DNA from: Corynebacterium sp. HMSC27B11 | GTDB taxonomy: Bacteria > Actinomycetota > Actinomycetes > Mycobacteriales > Mycobacteriaceae | Direction: 5' to 3' | DNA length: 64,000 bases | NCBI RefSeq assembly: GCF_001815985.1 | Contig: NZ_KV823534.1 | Span: forward strand, 12,309 to 76,308 | In this document: positions 1 through 8,723 of the stretch, one piece after another | How the letters are laid out: the number at the start of each line of letters is the position of its first letter | Numbering within the stretch: the first letter of the stretch is position 1 | The notes under the pieces: model-generated | Database searches by the model: none | What the model was told of the DNA's origin: nothing | What the model saw: only the letters and a program-made list of their open reading frames with translations | Position numbers and translations under genes: made by a program

Positions 1-1
1 G

Positions 2-316
2 CAGGGCTTCATCATGCGCAAGAAGCTGCAGGATAACGCCATCGGCCTGGACCGCAGCCAGGTCAACCCCATGACGGTCGCGTTCAGTGGCGTGCTCGGC
101 CAGGCCGTCGCGTGGATCGGCGCGATCTTTGCCGGAGCCTACGGCGGGATGGTCCTCTTCCTGGTCTTCAACGCCGGACACCTCGTCGTCGCGCAGGAGG
201 ACACCCCGGGCGCGATTGTCGGGATGCTCGGCGGGGCGCTGGCCGCGGTGGCGGGCAAATGGCTGGAACAGAACTGCCTCACACCACCGGAAGATGGCGG
301 GGTGCCCGGTGAATAA
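2..316 (+). CDS. DUF3180 family membrane protein (3' part only)
   Basis: The reading frame is open from the window edge, so the start lies upstream; about 104 residues remain. The piece has a basic stretch, an asparagine/arginine-rich loop (DNAIGLDRSQVNP) and two hydrophobic segments near residues 25-55 and 70-85. This matches the C-terminal half of the actinobacterial DUF3180 proteins that follow folK in mycobacteria and corynebacteria. Function is unknown; a small integral membrane protein is expected. It is followed 26 bp later by the next gene on the same strand, in line with the conserved cluster DUF3180 - coiled-coil membrane protein - DUF2520 - panC - panD. Confidence 0.8.
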   Translation, partial: QGFIMRKKLQDNAIGLDRSQVNPMTVAFSGVLGQAVAWIGAIFAGAYGGMVLFLVFNAGHLVVAQEDTPGAIVGMLGGALAAVAGKWLEQNCLTPPEDGGVPGE

Positions 317-342
317 CAGCGTCAACAGGTAAGGTGACCAGC

Positions 343-1545
343 ATGAGCAATCGGGAGAACTGGAGCCAGAACGCCGCTGCGGGCGGCGCCGAGCAGACGG
401 ACGGGCAGAACAGCGGGCCGCGCGTACTGATGGTGCTGCTCGTGGTGCTGGCGCTGATCGCCAGCATCCTGATGCTGTTCCTGGATTCCGACCTGTGGCT
501 GAAGATCGCGGTCATCGCCGCGCTGTGGGCCGCGTTCCTGGGCATCGTGCTGGTCTCCAAGTACTCCAGCGCGCTGCGCGCCGAGCAGAAGCGCGTGAAC
601 ACCCTGGAGCGTGCTCACCGTGCGGAGATGGAGCGCGAGGTCGCGGGCCACCAGCAGCGCGAGGCGGCGCTGAAGGAGAACTACACTCGCCAGCTGCGCA
701 ACCAGCGCGATGAGCACCTGGAGCAGCTACGTCACGAGCTGATCTCCCTGCGGGCGCAGCTCGCGGAGATGTCCGGCGAGGAGCTGGACGACGAGCAGAC
801 CGCCGTGCACGCCCGCGCCGAACGCATCATCGAGCTGAACCGGGGCGGAGCGCAGCCGACCGACCGCCGCTACCAGACCGGCACGTCCGGGCAAGCTGGG
901 CAGAAGCAGCCGCAGGCTGAGCAGGCCAAGAAGAGCGCGGCGCGCAGCAGCCAGCCGGGTGCGTCCGCCCGCGCCGCCTCCTCCGCGGGTTCCCCGACGC
1001 TCGGCCACCACAGCGAGCCGAGCTCCGACCGCCGCGCCTCTGCCTTCTCCACCGGCAGCTTCGCCGCCGTGAAGTGGACCGGGGACAACACCGAGGAGAC
1101 CACGCAGATCCCGATCGTCGTGGACTCCAGCTCCTCCAGCAGCGCGCAGTCCAGCACCCAGTCGGGTGCCTCCGGCGCGCAGGCTGCAGCCAACCGCGGA
1201 TCCGAGGCCGCAGAGCCGAAGGCAGCGGGCCGTGGCCAGCACGAGCAGCGCGAGGCCGCGCAGGCTCCCCAGCAGGAGCGCGCAGCCCAGCCCGCCCCGC
1301 GCACCGAGCCGGCGTTCCGCGCCTACGAGCCGAGCCAGGCCGCTGCCGAGCAGGCCAGCGAATCGGCACAGAAGCAGGCTGCGCCGCAGGCTGAGCAGCA
1401 GCGCGAGCAGGCCGCCAAGCCAGCTGCCGATGAGAAGCGTGGCGCCCACGAGTACCGCGCCGGCCGTCGCCGCGCGGATGAGAACTCCGAGGGCCTGACG
1501 GTCGCAGAGCTCATGAAGCGCTTCCAGCAGAACGACAAGAAGTAG
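343..1545 (+). CDS. DUF6779-type membrane protein with long Ala/Gln-rich tail
   Basis: About 400 residues. Two adjacent hydrophobic segments (about 27-47 and 52-72) are followed by a charged coiled coil (about 78-160) and a very long low-complexity tail rich in Ala, Gln, Ser and Glu. A short basic segment (EYRAGRRRADENSEGLTVAE) closes the protein. I chose the ATG at 343 because AAGGTG lies 6 nt upstream; an in-frame GTG at 334 is possible but overlaps that ribosome site. The position matches the Rv3604c slot of M. tuberculosis. The topology suggests a membrane-anchored scaffold; no catalytic motif is visible and no function is assigned. Confidence 0.75.
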   Translation: MSNRENWSQNAAAGGAEQTDGQNSGPRVLMVLLVVLALIASILMLFLDSDLWLKIAVIAALWAAFLGIVLVSKYSSALRAEQKRVNTLERAHRAEMEREVAGHQQREAALKENYTRQLRNQRDEHLEQLRHELISLRAQLAEMSGEELDDEQTAVHARAERIIELNRGGAQPTDRRYQTGTSGQAGQKQPQAEQAKKSAARSSQPGASARAASSAGSPTLGHHSEPSSDRRASAFSTGSFAAVKWTGDNTEETTQIPIVVDSSSSSSAQSSTQSGASGAQAAANRGSEAAEPKAAGRGQHEQREAAQAPQQERAAQPAPRTEPAFRAYEPSQAAAEQASESAQKQAAPQAEQQREQAAKPAADEKRGAHEYRAGRRRADENSEGLTVAELMKRFQQNDKK

Positions 1546-1587
1546 CTCGAACCGCGACCTAAAGATCTCGCACCGCGACCCAAAGAT
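1546..1587 (+). repeat. 21-bp tandem duplication directly after a stop codon
   Basis: Two abutting 21-bp units (1546-1566 and 1567-1587) differ at two positions; the core is ACCGCGACC followed by AAAGAT. The first unit begins at the base after the TAG stop of the preceding gene, and the second ends 5 bp before the ATG of the next gene, so the array fills the intergenic gap. Confidence 0.85.
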
Positions 1588-1592
1588 TCAGC

Positions 1593-2540
1593 ATGATTGA
1601 TCGCCAACCCCCACGCCTGAGCGTGGGGATTATTTCTGCCGGCGCCGTCGGGCTCGCCCTCGCCGAGGCTTTCACCCGGGCCGGGCACCACGTCCACGGC
1701 ATCCACGCCCACTCCGAGCGCTCCCGGGCACGGGCAGCCCAGCGCGTCCCGGGCATCCCCATCGTTTCGCTGGCCGAGGCCGCGATGGCCCAGCTGGTGG
1801 TGCTCGCCGTTCCAGACCCGGTGTTGCCGGAGGTGGCCGCCGAGGTGGCCCACACCGTCCGCGACGGCCAGATGGTCATGCACACCTCCGGGCGTAACGG
1901 CTGCCAGGTGCTCCAGCCCATCACCGACGAGGGCGCGCTCCCGCTGGCCCTGCACCCCGCGATGGGCTTCGTCGGCACCCCGCAGGACACCGACAACCTG
2001 CTGGGCTGCGGCTGGGGTGTCACCACCGACTCCGAGGTCGGTCAGGCAGTCGGCGAACTGCTCGTCCAGTCCCTCGGCGGCGTGGCCGTCCACATCGCGG
2101 AGGACCGCCGCCCGGCTTATCACGCGGCCATGGCCCACGCCGCGAATCACCTGGTCACCCTCATCTCGGATGCCCACTCCATGCTCAACGCGGTGCTCGA
2201 TAAGCCGAACGACCCGGCCGCCATCGAGGGGGAGGGGGAGTCGAGCGAGGCCCGGCTGCTGCTCAACTCCATCGTCCGAGCCGGAGCGGATGCCACCCTG
2301 CGCGAGCACCTGGGCGCCCTGACTGGCCCTGCCTCCCGCGACGACGCCCCCGCCGTCCTCGCGCACCTCGAGGCACTGCGCCAGCTCTCCGAGGAGTCCG
2401 CCGACCCGCACTCCCACAACCTCCACCTGCGCTACTTGCCGATGGCCGAGCGCACCGCCCAGGCAGCAGGCTCCCCGGAAGTCGAGCGGGTGCTCATGGC
2501 CTACCGCAGCGAACACGGTCTGCCGGGTGGACTAACCTAA
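1593..2540 (+). CDS. Rossmann-like / DUF2520 oxidoreductase-type protein upstream of panC
   Basis: 315 residues. The N-terminus carries a dinucleotide-binding fold (VGIISAGAVGLALAEAFTRAG, about 10-30) and further Rossmann strands, with a helical DUF2520 domain from about residue 150 that includes the conserved HAAMAHAANHL stretch. Family members resemble F420/NADP-dependent reductases and almost always sit next to panC in actinobacteria (Rv3603c position). A ketopantoate-reductase-like role in pantothenate synthesis has been suggested by context, but this is inference. No good ribosome site precedes the ATG, and a 21-bp tandem repeat occupies the leader. It is separated by only 5 bp from panC. 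Confidence 0.8.
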   Translation: MIDRQPPRLSVGIISAGAVGLALAEAFTRAGHHVHGIHAHSERSRARAAQRVPGIPIVSLAEAAMAQLVVLAVPDPVLPEVAAEVAHTVRDGQMVMHTSGRNGCQVLQPITDEGALPLALHPAMGFVGTPQDTDNLLGCGWGVTTDSEVGQAVGELLVQSLGGVAVHIAEDRRPAYHAAMAHAANHLVTLISDAHSMLNAVLDKPNDPAAIEGEGESSEARLLLNSIVRAGADATLREHLGALTGPASRDDAPAVLAHLEALRQLSEESADPHSHNLHLRYLPMAERTAQAAGSPEVERVLMAYRSEHGLPGGLT

Positions 2541-2545
2541 GGCGC

Positions 2546-3538
2546 ATGACCAAGAATCAGCCCAGCCCCCAGGCCGACCCGCAGGCAAGCCCCCAGCCCT
2601 TCCGCCGCGGCGAGGCCACTCTGATGACCACCATCGACGAGTTCAGCCAGGTCACCCGCGCCATGCGCAAGGCCGGCAAGCCGGTGTGCCTCGTGCCCAC
2701 GATGGGCGCGCTCCACGAAGGCCACCTTTCCCTGGTCAAGGCAGCAAAGGCAATGCCGGGCGCCTTCGTCGCGGTCAGCATCTTCGTCAACCCGCTGCAG
2801 TTCGCGGAGGGCGAGGACCTGGACGCCTACCCCCGCACTCTCGACTCCGACGTCGAAAAGCTCAAGGCCGCGGGCGTGGACGCCGTCTTCGCACCCTCTG
2901 CCCGGGAGATGTACCCCAACGGCCCCCGCACCACGATCCACCCCGGCCCGGCCGGCGCGATCCTGGAGGGCGAGCACCGCCCGACCCACTTCGCGGGCAT
3001 GCTCACGGTGGTCAACAAGCTCTTCCAGATCTCCCACTGCGACCACGCCTTCTTCGGTGAGAAGGACTACCAGCAGCTCGTCCTGGTCCAGCAGATGGTC
3101 AACGACCTCAACATGGAGCTGCGCGTCCACGGCGTTCCGATCGTCCGCGAGGGCGGCGGACTGGCGCTGTCCAGCCGCAACGTCTACCTCTCCGACGAGG
3201 AGCGCGAGCTCGCCCTCACCCTCTCCGCGGCACTGACGGCCGGTTCCTTCGTCGCCGAGGACGGCGCGGAAGCGGTGCTGTCCACCGCCCGTGCCATTCT
3301 CGACGACGCCGAGGGCGTCGAGGTGGACTATCTTGCTCTTCGTGGCACCGATCTCGGCGAGGCCCCGGAAACCGGGGACGCCCGGCTGCTGGTCGCCGCG
3401 CGCGTGGGCAGCACCCGGCTGATCGATAATGTTGGCGTGCCGATTGGTGTAGGGTTCAAGAACTTGGACCCCGAGCAGGGCGCAGGAGGCCCCGACGCTG
3501 CCGCCCCTGCCGCTCCCGATGCCGCACCCCAGAGCTAG
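2546..3538 (+). CDS. panC: Pantothenate synthetase
   Basis: Condenses pantoate and beta-alanine with ATP to form pantothenate (vitamin B5, CoA precursor), in the cytoplasm. The nucleotidyltransferase HIGH-type motif PTMGALHEGH is near residues 50-60, followed by FVNPLQFAEGEDLDAYPRT, the FFGEKDYQQL motif and SSRNVYLS. The protein has an N-terminal extension of about 26 residues; an internal ATG at 2624 has a better-spaced GAGG and could be the real start, although the M. tuberculosis enzyme also has an N-terminal extension. A Pro/Ala-rich tail of about 25 residues is non-conserved. It lies 18 bp upstream of panD. Confidence 0.95.
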   Translation: MTKNQPSPQADPQASPQPFRRGEATLMTTIDEFSQVTRAMRKAGKPVCLVPTMGALHEGHLSLVKAAKAMPGAFVAVSIFVNPLQFAEGEDLDAYPRTLDSDVEKLKAAGVDAVFAPSAREMYPNGPRTTIHPGPAGAILEGEHRPTHFAGMLTVVNKLFQISHCDHAFFGEKDYQQLVLVQQMVNDLNMELRVHGVPIVREGGGLALSSRNVYLSDEERELALTLSAALTAGSFVAEDGAEAVLSTARAILDDAEGVEVDYLALRGTDLGEAPETGDARLLVAARVGSTRLIDNVGVPIGVGFKNLDPEQGAGGPDAAAPAAPDAAPQS

Positions 3539-3556
3539 AAAAGTTAGGTTCATCTC

Positions 3557-3973
3557 TTGTTCCGCACCATGCTGAAGTCAAAGATCCACCGCGCGACGGT
3601 CACCCAGGCCGACCTGCACTACGTGGGTTCCTGCACCATCGACGCAGACCTGATGGACGCCGCCGACATCCTCGAGGGCGAGCAGATCGACATCGTCGAT
3701 ATCGATAATGGCAACCGGCTGACCACGTATGCCATCACCGGCGAGCGGGGCAGCGGGGTCATCGGTATCAACGGCGCGGCCGCCCGCCTGATCAGCCCCG
3801 GCGACCTGGTGATCATCATCGGCTACGGCATCTTCGACAATGCCGAGCTGGCGGATTACCACCCGCGGGTGATCTTCGTCGATGAGAGCAATAAGCAGGT
3901 TGAGCTGGGAGAGGACCCAGCTCACGCCCCGGCCGGCAGCGGCCTGAAGGACCCGCGCCACCCGGAGGCTTAA
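3557..3973 (+). CDS. panD: Aspartate 1-decarboxylase (pyruvoyl enzyme)
   Basis: Makes beta-alanine from aspartate for PanC. 138 residues. A TTG start at 3557 gives [16 protein letters not shown], matching the family N-terminus; the ATG at 3569 would remove four conserved residues. The self-cleavage site Gly24-Ser25 is present in HYVGSCTID; Ser25 becomes the pyruvoyl group. The conserved segments [19 protein letters not shown] and [10 protein letters not shown] are also seen. The C-terminal 20 residues are variable. The ribosome site is weak (TAGG), so coupling to panC is plausible. Confidence 0.95.
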   Translation: MFRTMLKSKIHRATVTQADLHYVGSCTIDADLMDAADILEGEQIDIVDIDNGNRLTTYAITGERGSGVIGINGAAARLISPGDLVIIIGYGIFDNAELADYHPRVIFVDESNKQVELGEDPAHAPAGSGLKDPRHPEA

Positions 3974-3977
3974 GAAC

Positions 3978-4005
3978 CCCGGACGCGCTCTCGGTGGCGT
4001 CCGGG
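3978..4005 (+). terminator. Hairpin after panD
   Basis: A 9-bp perfect GC-rich stem (CCCGGACGC / GCGTCCGGG) with a 10-nt loop follows the panD stop by 4 nt. There is no T-run, so termination may be weak or factor-dependent. It separates panD from the lysS promoter. Confidence 0.5.
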
Positions 4006-4013
4006 CGATGCAG

Positions 4014-4019
4014 TAGTCT
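4014..4019 (+). promoter_or_regulatory. -10 box of a probable leaderless lysS promoter
   Basis: TAGTCT matches the TANNNT corynebacterial -10 and ends 6 nt before the GTG start at 4026, which puts transcription start on or beside the start codon. No Shine-Dalgarno sequence is present, in agreement with a leaderless mRNA. Confidence 0.5.
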
Positions 4020-4025
4020 GGTGGG

Positions 4026-5621
4026 GTGACTACAAAGAATCCATCCACCAGCAATGATGAAATTCCCGAGCAGATGCGCGTGCGCCGCGAGAAGCGCGAG
4101 CGCATCCTTGACGAAGGCCGTCAGGCTTATCCAGTAGAAGTTCCCAGGACTCACACGCTGGCGGAGGTTCGTCAGCAGTGGGCGGTCAAGCCCAAGGAGG
4201 ATGACCCGGAGGCAGCGGAGAAGCTCGCCGCCCTTCCGGAGGGGGCGACCCTCCTGGGCGTCGGTGAGGAAACGGACAGCGTCGTCGGCGTGGCTGGCCG
4301 CGTGATGTTCGTCCGCAACACCGGCAAGCTGGCCTTCGCCACCCTGCAGGACGGCGACGGCACCCAGCTACAGGTCATGCTCTCCCAGGCAGAGATCGGC
4401 GCGGAGTCGCTGGACCGCTGGAAGGCGGAGGTCGACCTGGGCGATATCGTCTTCGCCAAGGGGCGCGTGATCTCCTCCCGCCGCGGCGAGCTCTCCGTCA
4501 TGGCCCAGGAGTGGATCATGGCTGCCAAGGCGCTGCGCCCGCTGCCGGTCGCGCACAAGGAGATGAGCGAGGACGCCCGAGTGCGTCACCGCTACACTGA
4601 CCTGATCATGCGTGAGGAAGCCCGCAAGAACGCCATGACCCGCATCAAGGTGATGCGCGCCCTGCGTCACGCCCTGGAGCGCCGCGGGTTCAACGAGCTC
4701 GAGACCCCGATGCTGCAGACCCTGCACGGCGGTGCCGCGGCTCGCCCGTTCGTGACCCACTCGAATGCGCTTGATATCGACCTCTACCTGCGCATCGCGC
4801 CGGAGCTGTACCTCAAGCGCGCCGTCGTCGGCGGTCTGGACCGCGTCTTCGAGATCAACCGCAACTTCCGCAACGAGGGCATCGACCGCTCCCACAGCCC
4901 GGAGTTCGCGATGCTGGAGACCTACCAGGCATACGGGGACTACAACACCGCGGCGACGATGACCCGCGAGGTCATCCAGGAGGTCGCCGAGGAGGTCTTC
5001 GGCACCACCAAGCTGACCATGCACGACGGCACCGAGTACGACCTCGGCGGCGAGTGGCCGGTCATCGAGGTCTACCCGTCCCTGAATAAGGCGCTGGCCG
5101 AGAAGTTCCCGGACCAGCCGGAGGTTACCGTCGACTCCACCGTCGAGGAGCTCAAGGCGCTGGCGAAGGTCATCGGCCTCGAGGTCCCCAAGGACGGCGG
5201 CTGGGGCCACGGCAAGCTCGTCGAGGAGATCTGGGAGTTCCTGTGCGAGGACCAGCTGTGGGGCCCGGTCTTCGTCTACAACTACCCGGTCGAGACCTCC
5301 CCGCTGGTCCGCCAGCACCGCACCGAGCGCGGCGTGACCGAGAAGTGGGACCTCTACCTGCGCGGCTTCGAGCTGGCCACCGGCTACTCCGAGCTCGTTG
5401 ACCCGGTCATTCAGCGCGAGCGCTTCGAGGACCAGGCTCGCCTAGCCGCAGGCGGTGACGAGGAGGCCATGGTTCTCGATGAGGACTTCCTGCAGGCAAT
5501 GGAGCAGGGCATGCCGCCAACCGCTGGTACCGGCATGGGTCTGGACCGCCTGCTGATGGCCTTCACGGGCCTCGGCATCCGCGAGACCGTGCTCTTCCCG
5601 TTGGTGAAGCCAGAGAAGTAA
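4026..5621 (+). CDS. lysS: Lysyl-tRNA synthetase, class II
   Basis: 531 residues; charges tRNA-Lys with lysine. An N-terminal OB-fold anticodon-binding domain (about 80-190; [21 protein letters not shown]) is followed by the class II catalytic core. Motif 1 is around [10 protein letters not shown], motif 2 is [20 protein letters not shown] and motif 3 is [11 protein letters not shown] near the C-terminus. Length is typical of bacterial LysS plus a short N-terminal tail. The GTG start is favoured by the -10 element just upstream. A strong terminator follows. In M. tuberculosis the neighbours lsr2 and clpC follow directly; here fatty-acid genes intervene. Confidence 0.96.
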   Translation: MTTKNPSTSNDEIPEQMRVRREKRERILDEGRQAYPVEVPRTHTLAEVRQQWAVKPKEDDPEAAEKLAALPEGATLLGVGEETDSVVGVAGRVMFVRNTGKLAFATLQDGDGTQLQVMLSQAEIGAESLDRWKAEVDLGDIVFAKGRVISSRRGELSVMAQEWIMAAKALRPLPVAHKEMSEDARVRHRYTDLIMREEARKNAMTRIKVMRALRHALERRGFNELETPMLQTLHGGAAARPFVTHSNALDIDLYLRIAPELYLKRAVVGGLDRVFEINRNFRNEGIDRSHSPEFAMLETYQAYGDYNTAATMTREVIQEVAEEVFGTTKLTMHDGTEYDLGGEWPVIEVYPSLNKALAEKFPDQPEVTVDSTVEELKALAKVIGLEVPKDGGWGHGKLVEEIWEFLCEDQLWGPVFVYNYPVETSPLVRQHRTERGVTEKWDLYLRGFELATGYSELVDPVIQRERFEDQARLAAGGDEEAMVLDEDFLQAMEQGMPPTAGTGMGLDRLLMAFTGLGIRETVLFPLVKPEK

Positions 5622-5639
5622 TCTTCCTCTCGGTTGCAT

Positions 5640-5675
5640 AAAGCCACACACCGCCCATGGTGTGTGGCTTTCTTT
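5640..5675 (+). terminator. Rho-independent terminator of lysS
   Basis: A 13-bp perfect stem (AAAGCCACACACC / GGTGTGTGGCTTT) around a 6-nt loop is followed by CTTT. It starts 19 nt after the lysS stop. Confidence 0.9.
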
Positions 5676-5709
5676 ATGGCATTCCGCGGAAATTGTGATC
5701 TGCGCCATG

Positions 5710-5739
5710 TTGCCAAGTTATGATTAATAAGATCATTAT
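5710..5739 (+). promoter_or_regulatory. Promoter and candidate repressor operator for the fadE pair
   Basis: TTGCCA (5710-5715) and CATTAT (5734-5739), 18 nt apart, form a plausible housekeeping promoter. An inverted repeat TTATGAT-N7-ATCATTA (5718-5738, 6 of 7 pairs) covers the spacer and the -10 box. This is the arrangement expected for a TetR- or FadR-like repressor, but the regulator is not identified. Confidence 0.4.
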
Positions 5740-5814
5740 CCGCACATGGTGATGCTCGGCGGATCGCAACGAGCGATGCGTAGGGCACCTCTACTGAAAG
5801 GTGGCTACCAGACA

Positions 5815-7215
5815 ATGAGCGACTCCAAGAAGCTCAACGACTCCACCCCGGGGCTGAACAACGTCAAGCGTGACGCCATTGGTGTCGTTATGCGGGCGCT
5901 GTCTCGTTTCACTGGTTCCGACTTCGCAGAAAAGTACAACCTCAACAAGGCCGTCGACCGCGCTGCCTACGAGACCGCCAAGGGCGGCATCCGTACCGCC
6001 GGCGCGATGAACCGCCAGTTCAAGCGCATCAAGGGCTCCGGCGACCCGGTCCGCCTCCCGAAGCAGAACGAGGGCGACGTCCAGCAGTTCGAGCCGGGCA
6101 AGGCGCCGTTCGACCTGAACCCGACCGAGGATCAGCAGATGATCCTCGACGCGGTGCGCGAGTTCGCCATCGAGCGCCTGCGTCCGGCTGCTGCGGAGGC
6201 CAACGACGAGTCCAAGCCGACCGAGGGGCTGCTCGACACCGCCGCTGAGCTCGGCATCGCTCTCGTGAACCTCCCGGAGGAGTTTGAGGGCATCGCCAGC
6301 GCATCCGGCGCCAGCACCAACGCCCTCATCGCCGAGGCTCTCGGCTTCGGCGACATGGGCCTGGCCGTCTCCATCCTCGCCCCGGCAGGCGTGGCCAACA
6401 CCATCACCAACTACGGCGACGACGCCCAGCAGAAGACTTACCTGCCGTCCTTCTCCGGCGAGTCCGTCCCACCGGCAGCCGTCGTGGTCTCCGAGGCCCG
6501 CCCGATGTTCGACGCCTTCGAGCTGCAGACCACCGCGAAGCTGGAGGGCGACGAGGTCGTCCTCAACGGTGTGAAGACCATGGTCCCGAACGCCGCAGAG
6601 TGCGAGCTCTTCGTCATCGCTGTCGAGCTGGACGGTGTGAACACCTTCGTCATCGTCGAGTCCGGCGCCGAGGGCCTCGAGGTCGAGTCCGACCCGTCCA
6701 TGGGCCTGCGCGCCGCAGCCCTGGGCCGCGTGATCCTCAAGGACGTCCGCGTCCCGGCCGCCAACCTCCTGGGTGGCGCGAACCTCTCCGACACCGACCG
6801 CACCGAGCAGTACGCGGAGATTATCCGCCGCTCCCGCCTGGGTTGGGCCGCACTGGCCTCCGGTACCGGCGAGGCCATCCTCGAGTACACCAAGAAGTAC
6901 GTCAACGAGCGTGAGGCCTTCGGCGAGCCGATCTCCCACCGCCAGGCAGTGGCCTTCATGGTCGCCAACCTCCGCATCGAGCTCGACGGCCTGCGCCTGA
7001 TCATGCTGCGCGGCGCATCCCGCCTCGACCAGGGCCTGTCCTACCACCGCGAAGCCGGCCTTGCCCGCCGCTACGCCTCCGACAAGGGCATGGTCATGGG
7101 CCTGGACGGCGTCCAGCTGCTGGGTGGCCACGGCTACACCAAGGAGCACCCGGTTGAGCGCTGGTACCGCGACATGCGCGCAATCGGCGTTGCCGAGGGC
7201 GTCGTCGTCATCTAA
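5815..7215 (+). CDS. Acyl-CoA dehydrogenase, FadE24-like
   Basis: 466 residues from the ATG at 5815, preceded by GAAAGGTGG; the frame is open further upstream but lacks a ribosome site there. The first ~100 residues are a family-specific extension; residues ~100-466 carry the acyl-CoA dehydrogenase N-terminal helical, middle beta and C-terminal helical domains (ILAPAGVANTITNYG, LGGHGYTKEHPVERWYRD). Such flavoproteins introduce the alpha,beta double bond in beta-oxidation. Length and pairing with the next gene match what I recall of FadE24/FadE23 (Rv3139/Rv3140), which probably work together. The middle domain is divergent, so substrate and even catalytic competence are uncertain. Confidence 0.85.
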   Translation: MSDSKKLNDSTPGLNNVKRDAIGVVMRALSRFTGSDFAEKYNLNKAVDRAAYETAKGGIRTAGAMNRQFKRIKGSGDPVRLPKQNEGDVQQFEPGKAPFDLNPTEDQQMILDAVREFAIERLRPAAAEANDESKPTEGLLDTAAELGIALVNLPEEFEGIASASGASTNALIAEALGFGDMGLAVSILAPAGVANTITNYGDDAQQKTYLPSFSGESVPPAAVVVSEARPMFDAFELQTTAKLEGDEVVLNGVKTMVPNAAECELFVIAVELDGVNTFVIVESGAEGLEVESDPSMGLRAAALGRVILKDVRVPAANLLGGANLSDTDRTEQYAEIIRRSRLGWAALASGTGEAILEYTKKYVNEREAFGEPISHRQAVAFMVANLRIELDGLRLIMLRGASRLDQGLSYHREAGLARRYASDKGMVMGLDGVQLLGGHGYTKEHPVERWYRDMRAIGVAEGVVVI

Positions 7216-7279
7216 CCCGCCATAACAACGACATTGGCATCTACGCACAACACAGTCCCGAGAGCAGAGGAAAAAGATC

Positions 7280-8485
7280 ATGCTTAATCTGGAACTTCCC
7301 AAGCGTCTGAAGGCGGGCGCCAACCAGGCACACCAGGCGGCCGCACAGATTTTCCGCCCCATCTCCCGCAAGTACGACCTCAAGGAGCACGGGCGCCCGG
7401 TCGAGCTCGACACCATGGCAGCCCTCGTCGAGGGCGCCGCTGACGGCGGCGTGGCCATGGCCGGCGCCACCAGCAGCCGCGGCGACAAGAAGCAAGACAC
7501 CGGCGTGAAGAACGGTGGCAACATGGCCGCCGCCCTGAACGTCATGGAGACCTGCTGGGGCGACGTCGGCCTGACCCTGTCCATCCCGTACCAGGGCCTG
7601 GGCAACGCTGCCGTCGCCGCCGTCGCTACCGACGAGCAGCTCGAGCGTTTCGGCAAGATCTGGGCCGCCATGGCCATCACCGAGCCGCAGTTCGGCTCCG
7701 ACTCCGCGGCCGTCGCCGCGACCGCGAAGCTGGACGGCGACGAGTACGTCCTGAACGGCGAGAAGATCTTCGTCACCGCCGGTGAGCGTTGCACCCACGT
7801 GGTCGTCTGGGCCTCCGTGGACAAGTCCGCAGGCCGCGCAGCCATCAAGTCCTTCGTCGTTCCGCGCGACACCCCGGGCTTCGAGCTGGTCCGCCTCGAG
7901 CACAAGCTGGGCATCCGCTCCTCCGATACCGCGCACTTCATCCTCGACAACGTGCGCATCCCGAAGGACAACCTCCTTGGCTCCCCCGAGGTGGATACCA
8001 AGAAGGGCTTCGGTGGCGTGATGGCCACCTTCGACAACACCCGCCCGCTGGTCGCAGCGATGGCCGTCGGTGTTGCACGCGCCTCCCTGGAGCGCCTGCG
8101 CGAGGTCCTCACCGACGCTGGCGTGAAGATCGACTACGACGCACCGGCCTGGAACCAGTCCGCCGCCGCGTCCGAGTACATCCGCCTCGAGTCCGACTGG
8201 GAGGCTGCCTACCTGCTGACCATGCGCGCAGCATGGATGGCAGATAACAAGAACCCGAACTCCAAGGAGGCCTCCATCTGTAAGGCGAAGGCCGGCCGCA
8301 TGGCGACCGACCTGACCCTGCGCGCCGTGGAGCTCGCCGGTGCCTACGGCTACTCCGAGCGCGACCTGCTGGAGAAGTGGTCCCGCGACTCCAAGATCCT
8401 CGACATCTTCGAGGGCACCCAGCAGATTCAGCAGCTCATCGTCGCCCGCCGCGAGCTGGGCCTGAGCTCCGCTGAGCTGAAGTAA
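7280..8485 (+). CDS. Acyl-CoA dehydrogenase, FadE23-like
   Basis: 401 residues, the same length as M. tuberculosis FadE23, and similar to it from the N-terminus (LELPKRLKAGANQAHQAAAQ; ISRKYDLKEHGRPVELDT). FAD and substrate motifs MAITEPQFGSDSAAV and GEKIFVTAG are intact, and the C-terminus has SKILDIFEGTQQIQQLIVAR. It starts 64 bp after the upstream fadE with an AGAGG ribosome site, and one terminator follows both, so the two are a transcription unit. Expected role: oxidation of medium or long acyl-CoA, FAD-dependent and cytoplasmic. Confidence 0.9.
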   Translation: MLNLELPKRLKAGANQAHQAAAQIFRPISRKYDLKEHGRPVELDTMAALVEGAADGGVAMAGATSSRGDKKQDTGVKNGGNMAAALNVMETCWGDVGLTLSIPYQGLGNAAVAAVATDEQLERFGKIWAAMAITEPQFGSDSAAVAATAKLDGDEYVLNGEKIFVTAGERCTHVVVWASVDKSAGRAAIKSFVVPRDTPGFELVRLEHKLGIRSSDTAHFILDNVRIPKDNLLGSPEVDTKKGFGGVMATFDNTRPLVAAMAVGVARASLERLREVLTDAGVKIDYDAPAWNQSAAASEYIRLESDWEAAYLLTMRAAWMADNKNPNSKEASICKAKAGRMATDLTLRAVELAGAYGYSERDLLEKWSRDSKILDIFEGTQQIQQLIVARRELGLSSAELK

Positions 8486-8513
8486 GCGGAACTTCAGCTT
8501 TCCGCGACTCCTG

Positions 8514-8562
8514 AATAACCCCGTTCCCGGCGAGAATAACCGCTGGTAGCGGGGTTATTTCT
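8514..8562 (+). terminator. Terminator after the fadE pair
   Basis: AATAACCCCG (8514-8523) pairs perfectly with CGGGGTTATT (8550-8559) and is followed by T residues; the 26-nt intervening region can fold further. The rest of the 8563-8723 gap holds the pit promoter region, with no other feature seen. Confidence 0.7.
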
Positions 8563-8723
8563 GTGCCGGGGCTGGTGCCAACCCCCCGGCGGAAAATATG
8601 GGCTTTAGAAAAGTCCCGGAGCAAGGCAAAATGTGTACTGCCTGGGATCTCTCTGACAACGCTGGGAGCCCCCTGATATGTCTCATTCGCAACTGTTTGA
8701 TTTACGAGTTAGGTCAGCACTGA

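Noticed and set aside
5791-8112. 773-codon minus-strand frame opposite the fadE genes
   Set aside because: It mirrors two clear acyl-CoA dehydrogenases and shows no recognisable protein features.
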